DNA from: Paraconexibacter algicola
Lineage (GTDB): Bacteria; Actinomycetota; Thermoleophilia; Solirubrobacterales; Solirubrobacteraceae
Reading direction: 5' to 3'
NCBI RefSeq assembly: GCF_003044185.1
Contig: NZ_PYYB01000002.1
Coordinates: 1-64,000 of the forward strand
Length of the DNA: 64,000 nt
The notes under the pieces were generated by a model, which did not search any database, had not been told where the DNA came from, and worked only from the letters and a program-made list of their open reading frames with translations. A program made the translations under genes and the position numbers. Shown here piece by piece: positions 50,607-59,044 of the stretch. Positions within the stretch are counted from its first letter, which is position 1; each line of letters opens with the position of its first letter.

Positions 50607-51430
50607 TAGTCAGCCTCCTGCTCGGGGAGCTGGACGCGCAGGTCTGCGAGCGTCGGGCCGGTCGGGCCGACTCGCCATGACACCCACCCGTTCGCGGCCT
50701 TGAGGTCGAGCGCCTTCTGCGCGGCCGTGCTCGGCGATGAGTACGTCACGCCATCGACGACGATGTCGCCAGAAGTCGTGACCATGGCGGTCGCCTCCTT
50801 GCCGGCCCGCTTGAAGTGCAGCTCCGCGCCGGCGCGCAGCAGGCCAGCCGCGACGAGGTCCGCGACCGTGCCGGGCACCGCGGTATTTGTGCGCTTGGCG
50901 CCGGTCGCTGCCTCGGACGCCTCGGTGGTGGGCGCGTCCTTCAGCAGGTCGAGCCCGGCCAGGCGCAGCGATGCGAGAACGCTCGGGACGAGGGCGTCGA
51001 GCGCGAGCATGTGGTGGGGCGGCAGGGTCATGTCCTGGCTCTTGAGACCCTCGATGACGGTCAAGCCGGGCAGCGCGCCGAGCTCGCTGGCGACGCGACC
51101 TTCGAGGTAGCCGATCTCCGCGCTGTTGAAGCCGTGCGACGCGTCCCGCTTGACGAGCACGCCGCGGCGCCAGTCGAGCTTCGGCCTGCTGCGGTGCTGG
51201 AACAGCCGGCCGCGAAGGTCGACCGCCTGGCCGACGTAGACGTTGCCGCTGCCATCGTCGGTCAGCAGCACGTAGATGCCCGGCTGCTTCCACTCCTGTG
51301 GCAAGCCCTCGAGGTCTCGCCGCAGCGCGTAGGCGACACGCAGCGCGTGCACCGCGAGGTCGGCGACGACCGGCGCCGTCGGGTCGGACGGCACCTGTAC
51401 GTTGACCGGGACTACGGGTGCGCCGCTCAC
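50606..51430 (-). CDS. GIY-YIG nuclease with C-terminal RAMA/DUF4357-like domain
   Basis: A 274-residue protein. The GIY-YIG core is P-G-I-Y-V-L-L (about 50-56) and N-V-Y-V-G-Q-A-V-D-L-R-G-R-L (63-76), with a later Glu candidate in G-Y-L-E-G-R-V. The C-terminus (L-L-R-A-G-A-E-L-H-F through S-S-P-S-T-A-A-Q-K-A-L with N-G-W-V-S-W-R-V) matches the RAMA/DUF4357 domain that reads modified or restriction-associated DNA. It sits between hsdS and hsdR with 4-nt and 1-nt overlaps, an unusual place for an accessory nuclease. Confidence 0.82.
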   Translation of the reverse strand: MSGAPVVPVNVQVPSDPTAPVVADLAVHALRVAYALRRDLEGLPQEWKQPGIYVLLTDDGSGNVYVGQAVDLRGRLFQHRSRPKLDWRRGVLVKRDASHGFNSAEIGYLEGRVASELGALPGLTVIEGLKSQDMTLPPHHMLALDALVPSVLASLRLAGLDLLKDAPTTEASEAATGAKRTNTAVPGTVADLVAAGLLRAGAELHFKRAGKEATAMVTTSGDIVVDGVTYSSPSTAAQKALDLKAANGWVSWRVGPTGPTLADLRVQLPEQEAD

Positions 51431-52698
51431 GACGTCAAGACCTCCGGGGCCTCACCCTCGCGCACGGCTTGGAGGTTCTCCTCCATACGCGCCTCGCTCA
51501 TCTTCGAAACGTCGAGCTTGCCGGTGACCGCCTCGGTGATGAGCGAGTCGCGGTAAGCGTCGACGCCCTCGAGGAGGGCATGCAGCTCGATACCGAGGCG
51601 CGCGGGTCGCTCACGATCCTGTTCGATCCGCCGAAGGACCTCGCGTTGTTCCTCCACAGAGCACTTCGGGATGGTCAAGTTCTTGACGAGCTCATGGTTC
51701 AGCTTCGGCATCGAGCCAGCCGAACCGGCAGCCGCGGCGGCAATCTGGCCTCGAACAGCGTGCGCGTTCAGCGCAGCAACGACGAAGGACGGCTCCCACA
51801 TGATCGAGTCCACCACCAGCCGGTACAGGAGATCCGACAGCATGAGGCGGGGTCGGCACCTCTCGACGAGCGCGCAGCTGCCCACAAGGTCGCGGGTGTT
51901 GGCTCGCGACATGAGCACATCGCCAGGGGCCACTTCGAGCTCCGCCCGAGGCGGAACACCGAGGGGCAAGGCCTTGTGTTCGTCTACGAACCGTCCGCCG
52001 TTGACGCATCCCAGTTTCAGAACGCCCCATTCGTCCGGCCCGGCCTCCCGGTTGTCGCACTGAGGGCTCCAGCCTTGCTCGATCCGCTTCAGGGCGAAGC
52101 GCAGCCGAACGCGCCGGAGCTCCGCGGTGCGGTGGTCCACAGAGCTCCGCAGCTCCTCCGCGACGGTCTTGAGCGCGCTCTCTACCTCGGCCCAAATCTC
52201 GGCAAGACGCGCACACTCGCGGTCAAGGAAGTCTGCGATGGCGTTCTGCGAGGCACCGTCTGGGAACGGGAACGTGACAGCACCGAGCCGTTCGGCGCTG
52301 ACCTCCTGAAAAGTCGTTCCGGTTCCGGCGGCGCGCATGTGTTCGAGTCGGACAAGGCCGGCGTATCGCACGAAGCGAGGGTCGACATCCGCGCGCGGGA
52401 CAAGGGTCTTGCATCCCTGGTTAGTCGTGCACTCGCGAGTGGTCAGTGCGACGTTGCCGATGGGCGCCCGCGACGTGAAGACCACCGAGCCAGCTGGGAT
52501 GCGAACGGTGGCGCAGCTCTCAGCGCCTTCCTCCGTCAGTGTCCGTCCGGAGTCCCCAAGGACGCCACCGTGAACGGCCGACACGTCCGTCGGCGTGTAC
52601 CACGTCACCGGTCCACTCCAGTTGCGCTCGTCTGCGCTCGGCGTGGCCCCGCCGACGATGCGACCGAAACGCTTGAGTGGCAGCTCGGGGAAGGTCAC
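51427..52698 (-). CDS. hsdS: Type I restriction enzyme, S (specificity) subunit
   Basis: A 423-residue protein with two target-recognition domains. The first is about residues 1-165 (P-L-K-R-F-G-R-I to F-P-F-P-D), followed by conserved helix A-I-A-D-F-L-D-R-E-C-A-R-L. The second is about 190-360 with C-S-V-E-E-Q-R-E-V-L-R-R-I-E-Q-D and the C-terminal helix. The recognition sequence cannot be read from the protein. ATG start overlaps the hsdM stop (ATGA). Confidence 0.92.
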   Translation of the reverse strand: MTFPELPLKRFGRIVGGATPSADERNWSGPVTWYTPTDVSAVHGGVLGDSGRTLTEEGAESCATVRIPAGSVVFTSRAPIGNVALTTRECTTNQGCKTLVPRADVDPRFVRYAGLVRLEHMRAAGTGTTFQEVSAERLGAVTFPFPDGASQNAIADFLDRECARLAEIWAEVESALKTVAEELRSSVDHRTAELRRVRLRFALKRIEQGWSPQCDNREAGPDEWGVLKLGCVNGGRFVDEHKALPLGVPPRAELEVAPGDVLMSRANTRDLVGSCALVERCRPRLMLSDLLYRLVVDSIMWEPSFVVAALNAHAVRGQIAAAAAGSAGSMPKLNHELVKNLTIPKCSVEEQREVLRRIEQDRERPARLGIELHALLEGVDAYRDSLITEAVTGKLDVSKMSEARMEENLQAVREGEAPEVLTS

Positions 52699-54698
52699 AC
52701 CAGCACCTCCTCGAGCAGCTGTCGGATGCGCGCCTCGCGCTCACGGAGTTCGGCCTTGATCTCCTCGCTTGGCCGCGGGGGCGTGTAGCGGTAGAAGAGG
52801 CGGGTGAAGGGAATCTCGTAGCCGACCTTGCCGTCGGGGTCGGGGGTCCAGGCGTCGTCGGAGTGCGGGAGGACCTCGCGCTCCAGGTAGTCGTGCACGT
52901 CGTCGGTGAGCGGGACGTTCTCGCTGTCGCGCAGGTCGGGGTCGGCGACGACGCGGCCCTTGCCGTCCAGGACCGGGTCGGCCTCGGGGTCGCGGACCAT
53001 GCAGCGGGCGACGAGGGCCTTGACGAGTGGCGCCGGCGGCTTGGCCATGCCCTCGTCGATGAGCGCTTCCTTGACGAGCTTCTTGAGCGCGTCCTCGCCG
53101 CCGGCCACCTGGCCGTCGACGAGCCCGGTCATGGCTCGGGCGACGACCTCGCGGTGCTCGTCGGGGAGCTTGGCGAACGCCTTGTCCTCGGGCAGCGGCG
53201 ACCAGGCCGCGGAGTCGAGGACCCAGCGGGCGCGCAGGGGCCGCTCGACGGCGATGGTCCGGTAGCCGAACTGCTCGACGGAGACGAGCTTGACGTGTTC
53301 GCCCTCCTCGAGCGCGCCGTGCAGGCGGGTGATCTCGGCGATGTGCTCGTCGGTGAGGAAGCGTCTCTTCTCGCCAAGGCTCTTGCGCATCTTCGCCCAC
53401 ATAGAGCGGGCGTCGATGAGCTGGACGATGCCCTCGCGCTCGGGCGCCTTGCGATTGGAGATGAGCCAGACGTAGCTGGCGATGCCGGTGTTGTAGAAGA
53501 GCTGCTCAGGCAGGGCGACGATGGCCTCGAGCAGGTCGTTCTCGAGCAGGTAGCGGCGGATCTCCGACTCGCCGGAGCCGGCGGCGCCGGTGAACAGGGG
53601 CGAGCCGTTGTGGACGATGGCGATGCGGCCGCCGCCGTCCTCCGGAGCGCGCATCTTGGAGACGAGGTGCAGCAGGAAGAGCAGCTGCCCATCGGACTTG
53701 CGCGGCAGGCCTGGGCCGAAGCGCCCGTCGAAGCCCTTGACCTCGTGCTCCTCGCGGACGGCCTCCTCGACCTTCGACCAGTCGACGCCGAAGGGCGGAT
53801 TGGCGATGGCGTAGTGGAAGCGCTCGCCCCTGTGACCGTCCTCTGACAGGGAGTTACCGTGGACGATGTGCGTGGCGTCCTGGCCCTTGATGAGCATGTC
53901 GGCCAGGCAGATGGCGTAGGACTCGGGGTTGAGCTCCTGGCCGTAGAGCAGGACGTCCGCCGTCGGGTTGTAACGGTGGATCTGCTCTTCGAGCTCGGAG
54001 AGCATCCCGCCGGTTCCGCACGCGCAGTCGAAGACGCGCCGGCGCACGCCCGGTTGGCGCAGGACGTCGTCGTCGCCGTCGAGCAGGAGGTTGACCATGA
54101 GCCGGACGACCTCGCGCGGTGTGTAGTGCTCGCCGGCGGTCTCGTTGGAGGCCTCGGCGAAGCGCCGGATGAGTTCCTCGAAGATGGCGCCCATGTCGGC
54201 GTTGGAGACGCGGTCGGGGTGCAGGTCGACCTCGCAGACCCGGCCGATGACCTTGTAGAGGAGGTTCGCGCCCTTGAGCCGGTCGATCTGGCCGTCGAAC
54301 TCGAACTTGTCGACGACCTGGCGGGCGAGCGCCGAGTAGCCGTCGATGTAGGAGCGCAGGAGGTCGGCGATGTTGCCCGGGTCGTCGAGCAGCTGGTGGA
54401 AGCGCAGCCGGTGGCGGTTGAAGACGTCGAGGTTCGCCACCGAGCGCAACGCGAGCTCGAGGTTCTCCACCCCTGCTGCCTCGAGCTGGGCGGCCCGTTC
54501 GATGACGGCGTCCCGGGTCGGCTCCATCATCTGATCCAGCCGGCGCATGACGACCAGCGGCAAGATCACCTTGCCGTAGTCGGCCTGCTTGTAGTCGCCC
54601 CGCAGCAGCTCGGCGATGGACCAGATGAGGTTCGCGTGGTTTCGCACCTCGGTGCTCATCGCGCCCTCCGGCAGCCGGCTGGTCTCCTCGTTCGACAC
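52695..54698 (-). CDS. hsdM: Type I restriction enzyme, M (N6-adenine methyltransferase) subunit
   Basis: A 667-residue protein. The N-terminal HsdM domain (L-I-W-S-I-A-E-L-L-R-G to V-M-R-R-L-D) is followed by the N6_Mtase core with motif I D-C-A-C-G-T-G-G (224-231) and motif IV N300-P-P-F. GTG start at 54698 with GGAGG 8 nt upstream. It heads the M-S-GIY-R-OLD operon. The long C-terminal extension beyond 470 (with E-E-I-K-A-E-L-R-E-R) is typical for large type I M subunits. Confidence 0.93.
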   Translation of the reverse strand: MSNEETSRLPEGAMSTEVRNHANLIWSIAELLRGDYKQADYGKVILPLVVMRRLDQMMEPTRDAVIERAAQLEAAGVENLELALRSVANLDVFNRHRLRFHQLLDDPGNIADLLRSYIDGYSALARQVVDKFEFDGQIDRLKGANLLYKVIGRVCEVDLHPDRVSNADMGAIFEELIRRFAEASNETAGEHYTPREVVRLMVNLLLDGDDDVLRQPGVRRRVFDCACGTGGMLSELEEQIHRYNPTADVLLYGQELNPESYAICLADMLIKGQDATHIVHGNSLSEDGHRGERFHYAIANPPFGVDWSKVEEAVREEHEVKGFDGRFGPGLPRKSDGQLLFLLHLVSKMRAPEDGGGRIAIVHNGSPLFTGAAGSGESEIRRYLLENDLLEAIVALPEQLFYNTGIASYVWLISNRKAPEREGIVQLIDARSMWAKMRKSLGEKRRFLTDEHIAEITRLHGALEEGEHVKLVSVEQFGYRTIAVERPLRARWVLDSAAWSPLPEDKAFAKLPDEHREVVARAMTGLVDGQVAGGEDALKKLVKEALIDEGMAKPPAPLVKALVARCMVRDPEADPVLDGKGRVVADPDLRDSENVPLTDDVHDYLEREVLPHSDDAWTPDPDGKVGYEIPFTRLFYRYTPPRPSEEIKAELREREARIRQLLEEVLV

Positions 54699-54831
54699 GT
54701 CATGCCTCCAACATCACTCGGCGCGCAGCCGCCGAGCACCGTTCTTGAGTTGCCCGTCCGCTACGGAGGGTCGCAGCTTGACCGCTACACCTGACGTCAA
54801 CCTGGATGACACCCGGCTTGCCGCGAGAGTG

Positions 54832-55158
54832 TCACCCGGCGGCGCCGGGGTCCTCGGGGTCGTCCCACCACGGGCCGTTGCCCGCTTCGGCCACCTCTTC
54901 GCGGGTGGGCGGCTCGGTCATTTGCCGCGGATTGAGCTGATGCCACTCCCTGAACCACCAGGGCTGAGCGATGCGGCCGGGTTTGCAGCCGAGGACCTGC
55001 GCGAGGTTCGCGAGGAGCTTGACGTTGGGGACGTGGACGTCGCGCTCGATGTTGTAGATCGTCTTCGTCGACACCCCGACGAACGCGGCCAGTTGCTCCT
55101 GGGACAGGCCACGCAGCCTGCGCATCCGTCGTAGGGGGTGGTCTGGTGGTTCGGCCAT
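54832..55158 (-). CDS. XRE-type helix-turn-helix regulator of the hsd region
   Basis: A 108-residue protein with one helix-turn-helix (G-L-S-Q-E-Q-L-A-A-F-V-G-V-S-T-K-T-I-Y-N-I-E, residues 20-41) and a C-terminal extension W-W-F-R-E-W-H-Q-L. An in-frame ATG at 55173 is less likely. It precedes hsdM by 133 nt on the same strand, where restriction-modification systems often keep a controller (C) protein. The divergent intergenic region with two palindromes (55204-55297) suggests autoregulation. Confidence 0.78.
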   Translation of the reverse strand: MAEPPDHPLRRMRRLRGLSQEQLAAFVGVSTKTIYNIERDVHVPNVKLLANLAQVLGCKPGRIAQPWWFREWHQLNPRQMTEPPTREEVAEAGNGPWWDDPEDPGAAG

Positions 55159-55203
55159 CGACCTGTCGAACAAAACCGCATCGCCGCCCGCTGCACAATC
55201 GCG

Positions 55204-55297
55204 TCAGCAGCTAGCTGATGAACCCAGGCTGGGCGCGCGTCGCGGCCGCCAGGTGGCCGAGTGAGCCTGGCATCAGCAGGCATCTGCTGATGCCAGG
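55204..55297. promoter_or_regulatory. Two palindromic operator candidates between the XRE gene and the transposase operon
   Basis: Site A is TCAGC-AGCTA-GCTGA (55204-55218). Site B is a perfect 14-bp inverted repeat, CCTGGCATCAGCAG and CTGCTGATGCCAGG, with a 4-nt spacer (55266-55297). Both share TCAGC...GCTGA arms and a following CCAGG. They lie in the 171-nt divergent region between the XRE regulator and the gene at 55330. Site B could also act as a hairpin in RNA. Confidence 0.6.
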
Positions 55298-55329
55298 GCG
55301 ATGGGCGTGTCGCCGGATGTCTTCGGGAC

Positions 55330-55743
55330 ATGAACGACGACTTCCAGCTCCCATCGATCCCCGGCATGGAGCCCGTGTGCTTCCGCATCGGGATCGCGAA
55401 CTCAGCCCCCGAGCAGGCAACGGCGGAAGCCGTCGAGGCCCTGCTCGCCGTGATCCTCGATGGCGAAGACCCGGATGCTGCGGCGTCGCTTTGGCGGCGC
55501 ACGGGCGCCCGTTCGTGGGAAGCGGCGTTCCCGCACTCTGCAGGGCCCGAGGCCGCCTCGGAAGCGCCGCCCGCCTCGGTTTCCCGCCGGGAGCAGGACG
55601 AACACACGTTCGCATCGGTTCCGTCCGACGCGTGTCAGAAGCTGACTTCCGATTCCGACCTCTCCGCCGCGATGACTCAGCCGCCCACGACCGCCCCGCA
55701 GACACCGCCGAACCGCGACCGGGGCGGAGGTGGGCGGTCGTGA
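55330..55743 (+). CDS. Small protein preceding a transposase-like gene
   Basis: A 137-residue protein whose first 70 residues look structured (E-P-V-C-F-R-I-G-I-A-N-S-A-P-E-Q-A-T-A-E-A-V-E-A-L-L-A-V), the rest being Pro/Ser-rich and disordered. Its stop overlaps the GTG of the next gene. No domain recognised. The overlap implies joint expression with the transposase-like protein. Confidence 0.5.
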   Translation: MNDDFQLPSIPGMEPVCFRIGIANSAPEQATAEAVEALLAVILDGEDPDAAASLWRRTGARSWEAAFPHSAGPEAASEAPPASVSRREQDEHTFASVPSDACQKLTSDSDLSAAMTQPPTTAPQTPPNRDRGGGGRS

Positions 55744-57503
55744 GGAGCCGGCGTCCCAAGCCGTTCCAAGCGCCGCTGCGCAAGGACCCGCTCGTCTACG
55801 ACCGGCAGGTCAAGGCGTGGGCCAAGCGCCTGCTGGCCGGTGTCGACGTCGACCCCGACGATCCCGCCCACCGCGCCGAGCTCGAGTTCGTGCTTACCGA
55901 GGTCACCCAGCGACGGCGCGCGTCGGGCACGACCGCCGCGACGACGCTGCAGCAGCGGATCCAGGCGTCGTTCCTGAAGCACCTGGAGCGCTACCACCCG
56001 GTGTGCGCGGCGCCTGAGCTCGACGACGAGCTCGAAGACCTCCGTCTCGTCCTCGAGATGCCGCGCCTGCAGCAGCTGTGGTGCGAGTGGCCCGACCCGC
56101 CGCGCGGTCGCTCCGGCCCGAAACCGCACTACGCGTGCGCCAAGGCAGTGCTCATCGTCTTCGGCTGGACGGAGGCAGGTGATCTCGAGGAGGCCTACAA
56201 CCGCCTCACGCACCGCGCGCAGCTGCGCGTGCTCTTCGAGTCGCTGGAGCGGATGCGCGAGGGACGCGCCGTCCCTCACCTCCCCGGACTGGGCGCCTCG
56301 GCAGCCGAGCTGAAGATGGCCAGCTACCCGACGGTCGCTCGCCAGCTGCCGCTGGTCGCCGAGACGCTGATGCCGCTCGTCGATGCCTGCCGCGTCGACC
56401 TGCTGCGCGAGCTCGTCGGCTACTTCCCGGACGCGCCCATCGGCGAGGTCCTGTCCATCGACGGCACCGACCACCCTCTGTGGATTCCGCAGCGCGGATA
56501 CAAGGAGGACGACGAGCGCGAACAGAAGCTACGCGAGCGCGTACCCAACGCGCGCTTCCGCGCCTGGGGCGACGACAGCAAGGGCGCCGGCGGCAAGAGG
56601 GAGCTCGGCCGTGAGGACAAGGTGACCGTCACGGGCTTCAAGAAGAAGTGGCGCGGAACCTACGAGCTGCCGCTCTGCGACCTCGTCACCGGTATGCCGG
56701 TCGTCCGCCGCTCGCAGACCGAGAACGAGCACTTCGGCCTGGTGCCGCTGCTCAGCGACCTGTACCGCCTGTGGCCGGACGTCGGCCTGCAGATCGTCAC
56801 CGGCGACTCGGCCTTCGATCAGGCCATCTCCCACCGTCTGCTGGTGGTCAACTACGGCGTCCAGGGCTGCTTCCCGCTGCACGACAAGCGCGGCGACCGG
56901 CAGTTCCCGCCCGGCGCCAGCAAGAACGGCAGCGTATGGGGCACCGATCCGAACGGCCGCCTCTACTGCGGGATCTGCCGCAAGCCGATGGACCTCAACG
57001 AGCAGTCGCTCTTCCCGCGCCGGTACCGCGTCGACGGAAAGGTCCAGGTCGACGAGCACGGCAACTCGCGGAACCTCTACGCCGGCGTCGAGAACGAACC
57101 CGACAAGCATCGCGTCCGCGCCACCTGCGCCGATCACGGTCGGCCCGGGGTCTCCATGTCCGCCAACTGGAAGTTGCTCGGTGGCCTGCCGCACTACCCG
57201 GAGGGACGCCCTGACCTCTACGGGAAGCGTCTGGCGATCATGGCGCGCCGTTCGATGTCGGAGACCTACAACTCGCGCCTGAAGACCGCTCGGCGCATGT
57301 GCACACCGGGCCCGGACCGCACCCGCCACAACGACCCACGCACGCTCAACGCCCTGCTGGAGATCGCCGCGCTGAGCTTCGTCGCCCAGCAGGTCTACGA
57401 CGAGCGCCGCCAGCGCGGCATCTCCGGCCGCTTCGGCCTGCCGGCCACCGGCAAAACCCCGCCCGCCGCGCTCGCCGTCGGTGCACCACACGTCGCGGCG
57501 TGA
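55740..57503 (+). CDS. DDE transposase-like protein with Cys-containing insertion
   Basis: A 587-residue protein. DDE residues are visible in order: L-S-I-D-G-T-D-H (first Asp), I-V-T-G-D-S-A-F-D (second Asp) and M-S-E-T-Y-N-S-R-L-K (Glu). Between the second Asp and the Glu is an insertion with C-G-I-C-R-K-P (CxxC) and a later T-C-A-D-H-G, a probable zinc site. The start region V-R-S-R-R-P-K-P-F-Q has GGAGG upstream. Longer than typical IS4/IS1182 transposases. No terminal inverted repeats or target duplications were found, so it may be immobile or part of an unrecognised element. Confidence 0.72.
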   Translation: MRSRRPKPFQAPLRKDPLVYDRQVKAWAKRLLAGVDVDPDDPAHRAELEFVLTEVTQRRRASGTTAATTLQQRIQASFLKHLERYHPVCAAPELDDELEDLRLVLEMPRLQQLWCEWPDPPRGRSGPKPHYACAKAVLIVFGWTEAGDLEEAYNRLTHRAQLRVLFESLERMREGRAVPHLPGLGASAAELKMASYPTVARQLPLVAETLMPLVDACRVDLLRELVGYFPDAPIGEVLSIDGTDHPLWIPQRGYKEDDEREQKLRERVPNARFRAWGDDSKGAGGKRELGREDKVTVTGFKKKWRGTYELPLCDLVTGMPVVRRSQTENEHFGLVPLLSDLYRLWPDVGLQIVTGDSAFDQAISHRLLVVNYGVQGCFPLHDKRGDRQFPPGASKNGSVWGTDPNGRLYCGICRKPMDLNEQSLFPRRYRVDGKVQVDEHGNSRNLYAGVENEPDKHRVRATCADHGRPGVSMSANWKLLGGLPHYPEGRPDLYGKRLAIMARRSMSETYNSRLKTARRMCTPGPDRTRHNDPRTLNALLEIAALSFVAQQVYDERRQRGISGRFGLPATGKTPPAALAVGAPHVAA

Positions 57504-57586
57504 CCGAGCAGGCGGAGTACCCGACGGCGCGCCGGTTCCAAGGTCGTCGCGAGACGCGTCCGGGCTGCCGACCAAGCTGCCCCGTG

Positions 57587-58516
57587 ATGTCCGAGCCGTT
57601 GAGCCTGCGCGTCGGCTACCCAGTGCCGACGGAGCAGCACGCCGCCGTCCTGCTCTCCATCGAGACGGTTCTCGAGCTCGCCGGGCCACTTGCCGAGGTG
57701 CGGGTGCCAGGCGAGCCGGGCGCCGTCTTCCTCGAGGACTGGCAAGTCACGCGAGCCGCCCTGATGGCGCGGATGGCCAGCACGCTGCGCCACATCAGCT
57801 ACCTCGTACCGTCGATGTCGCGACTCGACGGCGCGGCCCTCTGCCGCACCCTCGTCGACCACGTCATCCACTACGCGTGGATCAGCGCCGACCCGCCCGC
57901 GCGCCTCCCGCGCTTCCTGCGCAAGACGTACAACTCAGCGCTCAGCAAGCACGCCCGCTGGGCGGAACGCGGGGAAACGCTGCTCACCCCGGAACTCCAC
58001 GCGCACTACACCGCGTTCATAGCGACCCACCCGGAAGGACCCGGGAAGCTGCGCCCCATGGCAGCCACGGTCGACACCAACTGGCTGAACGACGTCCGGG
58101 CCGCCGCACCAGCACCACTGCAGATGGTGTCCATGTCCGAGCTCTACGAGTGGGTCTACGACCCGTTCGCCGACCTCGACCACCCGAGCGCCGCCGCGCT
58201 GCAGAGCTTCGTCCACCTCGACCCGAACGGCCCGGCGGCCTGGGTCGATGGCGAGCCCGAGCGTGACGCCGTCACGGACATGCGCCCGTTCTGGCTCGCG
58301 GTCTGGGCCATCATCTGGGCGTTGACCGTCGCGGAGCTGACGCAGGGTCGGCCGGGCCGGTCGGCCCTGCAGGCCGCGATCCAACGCGTCCGTGCGTTGC
58401 GCGAGTACGACCGCCACGGACTCCTCGACGTCCGCACGACAGCCGACGGGATGGTCATCGGCCTCGTCGCTGACGCCGACGAGCAGATCGCTGCCATCAC
58501 ACGCGCGAACGGATGA
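57587..58516 (+). CDS. DUF5677-like hypothetical protein
   Basis: A 309-residue protein (an in-frame GTG at 57584 adjoins). The helical centre R-T-L-V-D-H-V-I-H-Y-A-W-I through F-L-R-K-T-Y-N-S-A-L-S-K-H resembles DUF5677 proteins, which are usually encoded in accessory regions and have no established activity that I can name. A single hydrophobic stretch (W-L-A-V-W-A-I-I-W-A-L-T-V-A-E) lies near residue 235. It lies 83 nt after the transposase-like gene. Confidence 0.5.
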   Translation: MSEPLSLRVGYPVPTEQHAAVLLSIETVLELAGPLAEVRVPGEPGAVFLEDWQVTRAALMARMASTLRHISYLVPSMSRLDGAALCRTLVDHVIHYAWISADPPARLPRFLRKTYNSALSKHARWAERGETLLTPELHAHYTAFIATHPEGPGKLRPMAATVDTNWLNDVRAAAPAPLQMVSMSELYEWVYDPFADLDHPSAAALQSFVHLDPNGPAAWVDGEPERDAVTDMRPFWLAVWAIIWALTVAELTQGRPGRSALQAAIQRVRALREYDRHGLLDVRTTADGMVIGLVADADEQIAAITRANG

Positions 58517-58570
58517 CCAACGCCGACGCTGCTTGACCGCCCGGCGCCGGGCCGTCGAGACTGCGCGGCT

Positions 58571-58834
58571 GTGAGCAACCCCGCTAGCGACGAACCGAGC
58601 CCAGACCCGGCCTTCGACGCCGACGACCTCGCACGCATCGTGCGCACCTACGGCTACTCCGGCCGGGACGTCTGGCTCATCGTCGCGCAGCTGCTACGCC
58701 ACCCGCCCAACCTGGCTGCCATGGCAGACGAGATCGACGCCATCGCCGCCGGCGTTGACGCCATGGGACCGTTCGAAGCTGAACTGGCAGCCTTCGAGGC
58801 CGGGCTCGCCGACCGCCTCCGCGCCTCCCACTGA
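58571..58834 (+). CDS. Small hypothetical protein
   Basis: An 87-residue acidic protein starting at GTG. It has two helix-like stretches (D-D-L-A-R-I-V-R-T-Y-G-Y-S-G-R-D-V-W-L-I and F-E-A-E-L-A-A-F-E-A-G-L). It follows the DUF5677-like gene by 54 nt and is the last gene of the accessory block. Function unknown. Confidence 0.5.
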   Translation: MSNPASDEPSPDPAFDADDLARIVRTYGYSGRDVWLIVAQLLRHPPNLAAMADEIDAIAAGVDAMGPFEAELAAFEAGLADRLRASH

Positions 58835-58910
58835 CCGACCCAGCGGCCCGGCCGGCCGTCCTCACGAAGCGTCCCCCTCTTCCCACAGCGGTACTGACCA
58901 TCGTCACCGC

Positions 58911-59035
58911 AACTCGAGAACAGCGGCCCATGGGGGCGAACTCGAGAACAAGAGAGCCGCCTATGGGGCGGCTCTCACAACCTGCCTATTTGCAGGGACT
59001 TCTCAGCGCCCGAACTTGAGAACGAACCCGAGAAC
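58911..59035. repeat. Right-end repeat cluster of the accessory block
   Basis: Four copies of GAACnnGAGAAC or near variants: AACTCGAGAAC (58911-58921), GAACTCGAGAAC (58938-58949), GAACTTGAGAAC (59012-59023) and GAACCCGAGAAC (59024-59035), plus ATTTGCAGGGACTT (58988-59001), the reverse complement of the 14-mer at 40923-40936. The cluster lies in the 210-nt gap between the last accessory gene and pilC. Dispersed intergenic repeat or recombination site; no integrase was found. Confidence 0.5.
58952..58976. terminator. Bidirectional terminator hairpin
   Basis: GAGAGCCGCC and GGCGGCTCTC form a perfect 10-bp stem with a 5-nt loop between the small accessory gene and pilC, which converge here. No U-tract. 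It lies inside the right-end repeat cluster. Confidence 0.6.
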
Positions 59036-59044
59036 AACCCGGCG

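Noticed and set aside
40923-59001. tRNA-derived attachment site at the block ends
   Set aside because: No tRNA fold or anticodon arm could be drawn around the shared 14-mer, the copies are inverted rather than direct, and no integrase gene is present.
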